A stretch of 24,573 nt of DNA. Origin: JBKDZL01 sp047971145. Its GTDB lineage: Bacteria; Bacillota_I; Bacilli_A; Erysipelotrichales; Erysipelotrichaceae. The stretch is taken from the NCBI GenBank assembly GCA_047971145.1, contig JBKDZL010000108.1, positions 1-24,573 on the forward strand, read 5' to 3'. The notes beneath the pieces were generated by a model. That model saw only the letters and a program-made list of their open reading frames with translations, had not been told where the DNA came from and did no database searches. A program made the translations under genes and the position numbers. Below, piece by piece: positions 23,491-24,573 of the stretch (position 1 is its first letter; each line of letters opens with the position of its first letter).

Positions 23491-24573
23491 AATTACGCCC
23501 TCTTATTCTTTCAATTAATTCTTCTAAGTTGTCATTATTTGTCACTTCTAAAGCTTTAGTGCGTTTTGGATCTAATTCAATATAGTCTACACTTTTAAGT
23601 TGCTGTTGATTTGAAGCAGTTTGGTATCGTTTTAAAGCATTTTTAGCATCTTGGTAACCTTGAACATTAAATCTATCAATTTGTCCTGCTAAATGGTCTA
23701 AAAGTCCTTTATTTAAAGACATATTATTAGTATTTAGAATATACTCAATTAAAACATTAATAATTTCATTTTTAAAGTTATATTTATCTTTAATCTCTTC
23801 GATAGCTCTTTTATTGCTATCTGGAATTTTACCAGAAGGATGAAAACTAGCCAAAAAGGCATCATATCTAATATCATACTTATTAGCACTAGCACTAACA
23901 GTCCTATTATTAACACTTGATCTAGCATTTTTTCTTAAAAAATCAGCATCTAATAAGCCAGTTTTGCGATCAATAGCTTTACTAGCAAACTTAATGATAT
24001 TATCACTAGAAATTTCATATAGGTCAGCCAATTGAAGCATTAATTCAGTGTTAGCCTTAGTTCTTAGCTCAAAGGGGAAAACAACATTACTAACATTATT
24101 ATATAATTCTAGATGACTAAATGAGGTAATCTTGCGGATATTCTTACTACTTGCGAAGATATTTTCATCAACAATACTCCAACCTTGAAGTTTTGATTTA
24201 TCAAACTTCTTAGTAATTTCTTGATAATTGTTTTTATCTAACATTTTAATTTTATTTATTTGTTGTTGAAAATAGCCTTGTCCCATGGTAGTTATTAAAT
24301 AACGACCCAATAATTCATCTTCCAAAAATCCTTTAAAACTTTTAGGCTGTTGCAGGGTAATAATAAATCTATTTAAATGACAAAAAGTGCGTAGCAGATA
24401 TACTTCCTCTAACTTTTCTCTATTTTTTTCCAATTCTAATACGCTTTGATTTAAAACTTCACCCAAATCTTTAAAACTACCAGTTTCAGTAGTAATTAAA
24501 GACATATAAAAAGCAATTGCCCCACTACCAACTAATGGTTGATATAGTTTATAAAGAGAACTATTACTATTCA
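23483..24573 (-). CDS. dnaB: Replication initiation protein DnaB (DnaB/DnaD family), 5' end outside window
   Basis: This is the Firmicutes DnaB, which acts with DnaD and DnaI in helicase loading; it is not the replicative helicase. The first in-window ATG (24505) is not the true start. The frame is open to the window edge and encodes LYKLYQPLVGSGAIAFYMSL, the typical LYQPLIG..A..LY opening of the family. At least 362 residues are therefore present, and a short N-terminal piece is missing. The C-terminal region (FLASFHPSGKIPDSN, then VLIEYILNTNNMSLNKGLLDHLAGQIDR, KNALKRY) is the DnaD-like domain that binds DNA and the loader. It overlaps dnaI by 8 bp. Confidence 0.9.
   Translation of the reverse strand, partial: NSNSSLYKLYQPLVGSGAIAFYMSLITTETGSFKDLGEVLNQSVLELEKNREKLEEVYLLRTFCHLNRFIITLQQPKSFKGFLEDELLGRYLITTMGQGYFQQQINKIKMLDKNNYQEITKKFDKSKLQGWSIVDENIFASSKNIRKITSFSHLELYNNVSNVVFPFELRTKANTELMLQLADLYEISSDNIIKFASKAIDRKTGLLDADFLRKNARSSVNNRTVSASANKYDIRYDAFLASFHPSGKIPDSNKRAIEEIKDKYNFKNEIINVLIEYILNTNNMSLNKGLLDHLAGQIDRFNVQGYQDAKNALKRYQTASNQQQLKSVDYIELDPKRTKALEVTNNDNLEELIERIRGRNYE

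Overview
This window comes from a low-GC Gram-positive chromosome, most likely a deep-branching member of Bacilli such as the Erysipelotrichales, Haloplasma, Acholeplasma or RF39-type lineages. By eye the DNA is about 70% A+T. The evidence is gene content: TmcAL, an Asp23-family protein, DnaI and a DnaB/DnaD-type helicase loader, a YugP-type protease, and the asp23-nusB-xseA-xseB-ispA-dxs-tlyA-recN gene order of Firmicutes. TGA acts as a stop codon (nusB, xseA, tlyA, dxs, truB) and tryptophan uses TGG, so this is the standard bacterial code and not the Mycoplasma code. The lineage is inferred; no rRNA gene is present. The coding regions look intact. I see no tRNA, rRNA, CRISPR, IS element, prophage or attachment site.

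Layout. 1-1548: a GH4 6-phospho-beta-glucosidase with a clear terminator. 1559-3161: convergent tmcAL, then divergent hup (HU) from a shared 167-bp promoter region. 3190-4987: a YugP-like membrane zinc protease and an unidentified secreted protein whose ribosome binding site lies inside a hairpin. 5032-14839: a leftward run of eleven tightly packed genes, transcribed truB-ribF-asp23-nusB-xseA-xseB-ispA-dxs-tlyA-recN-xer. 14919-15683: rightward ttcA-like gene, divergent from truB. 15643-19895: leftward ROK kinase, M29 aminopeptidase, response regulator and histidine kinase. 20117-24573: leftward dnaB-dnaI-pfkA-pyk ending at a strong terminator. dnaB runs off the right edge of the window.

The large operon combines RNA modification (TruB, TlyA), flavin cofactor synthesis (RibF), transcription antitermination (NusB), DNA repair and recombination (exonuclease VII, RecN, Xer) and isoprenoid precursor synthesis (Dxs, IspA). 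Compared with the Bacillus arrangement it lacks folD between nusB and xseA and argR between tlyA and recN, and it gains truB-ribF at the front and a tyrosine recombinase at the end. The right-hand operon couples loading of the replicative helicase to the two key irreversible steps of glycolysis.

The clearest pattern beyond ordinary annotation is regulatory. Three genes (tmcAL, truB and the response regulator) have a -10-like hexamer ending 6-7 bases before the ATG and no Shine-Dalgarno sequence, which suggests leaderless mRNAs; ttcA has a very short leader with no Shine-Dalgarno sequence. Most other genes have good AGGAGG-type sites. Other points of note are the terminator-like hairpin that buries a Shine-Dalgarno sequence, an 11-bp-spaced direct repeat before the response regulator, and a ROK kinase lacking the usual zinc-binding cysteines. 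I did not find a convincing wholly new multi-gene system.
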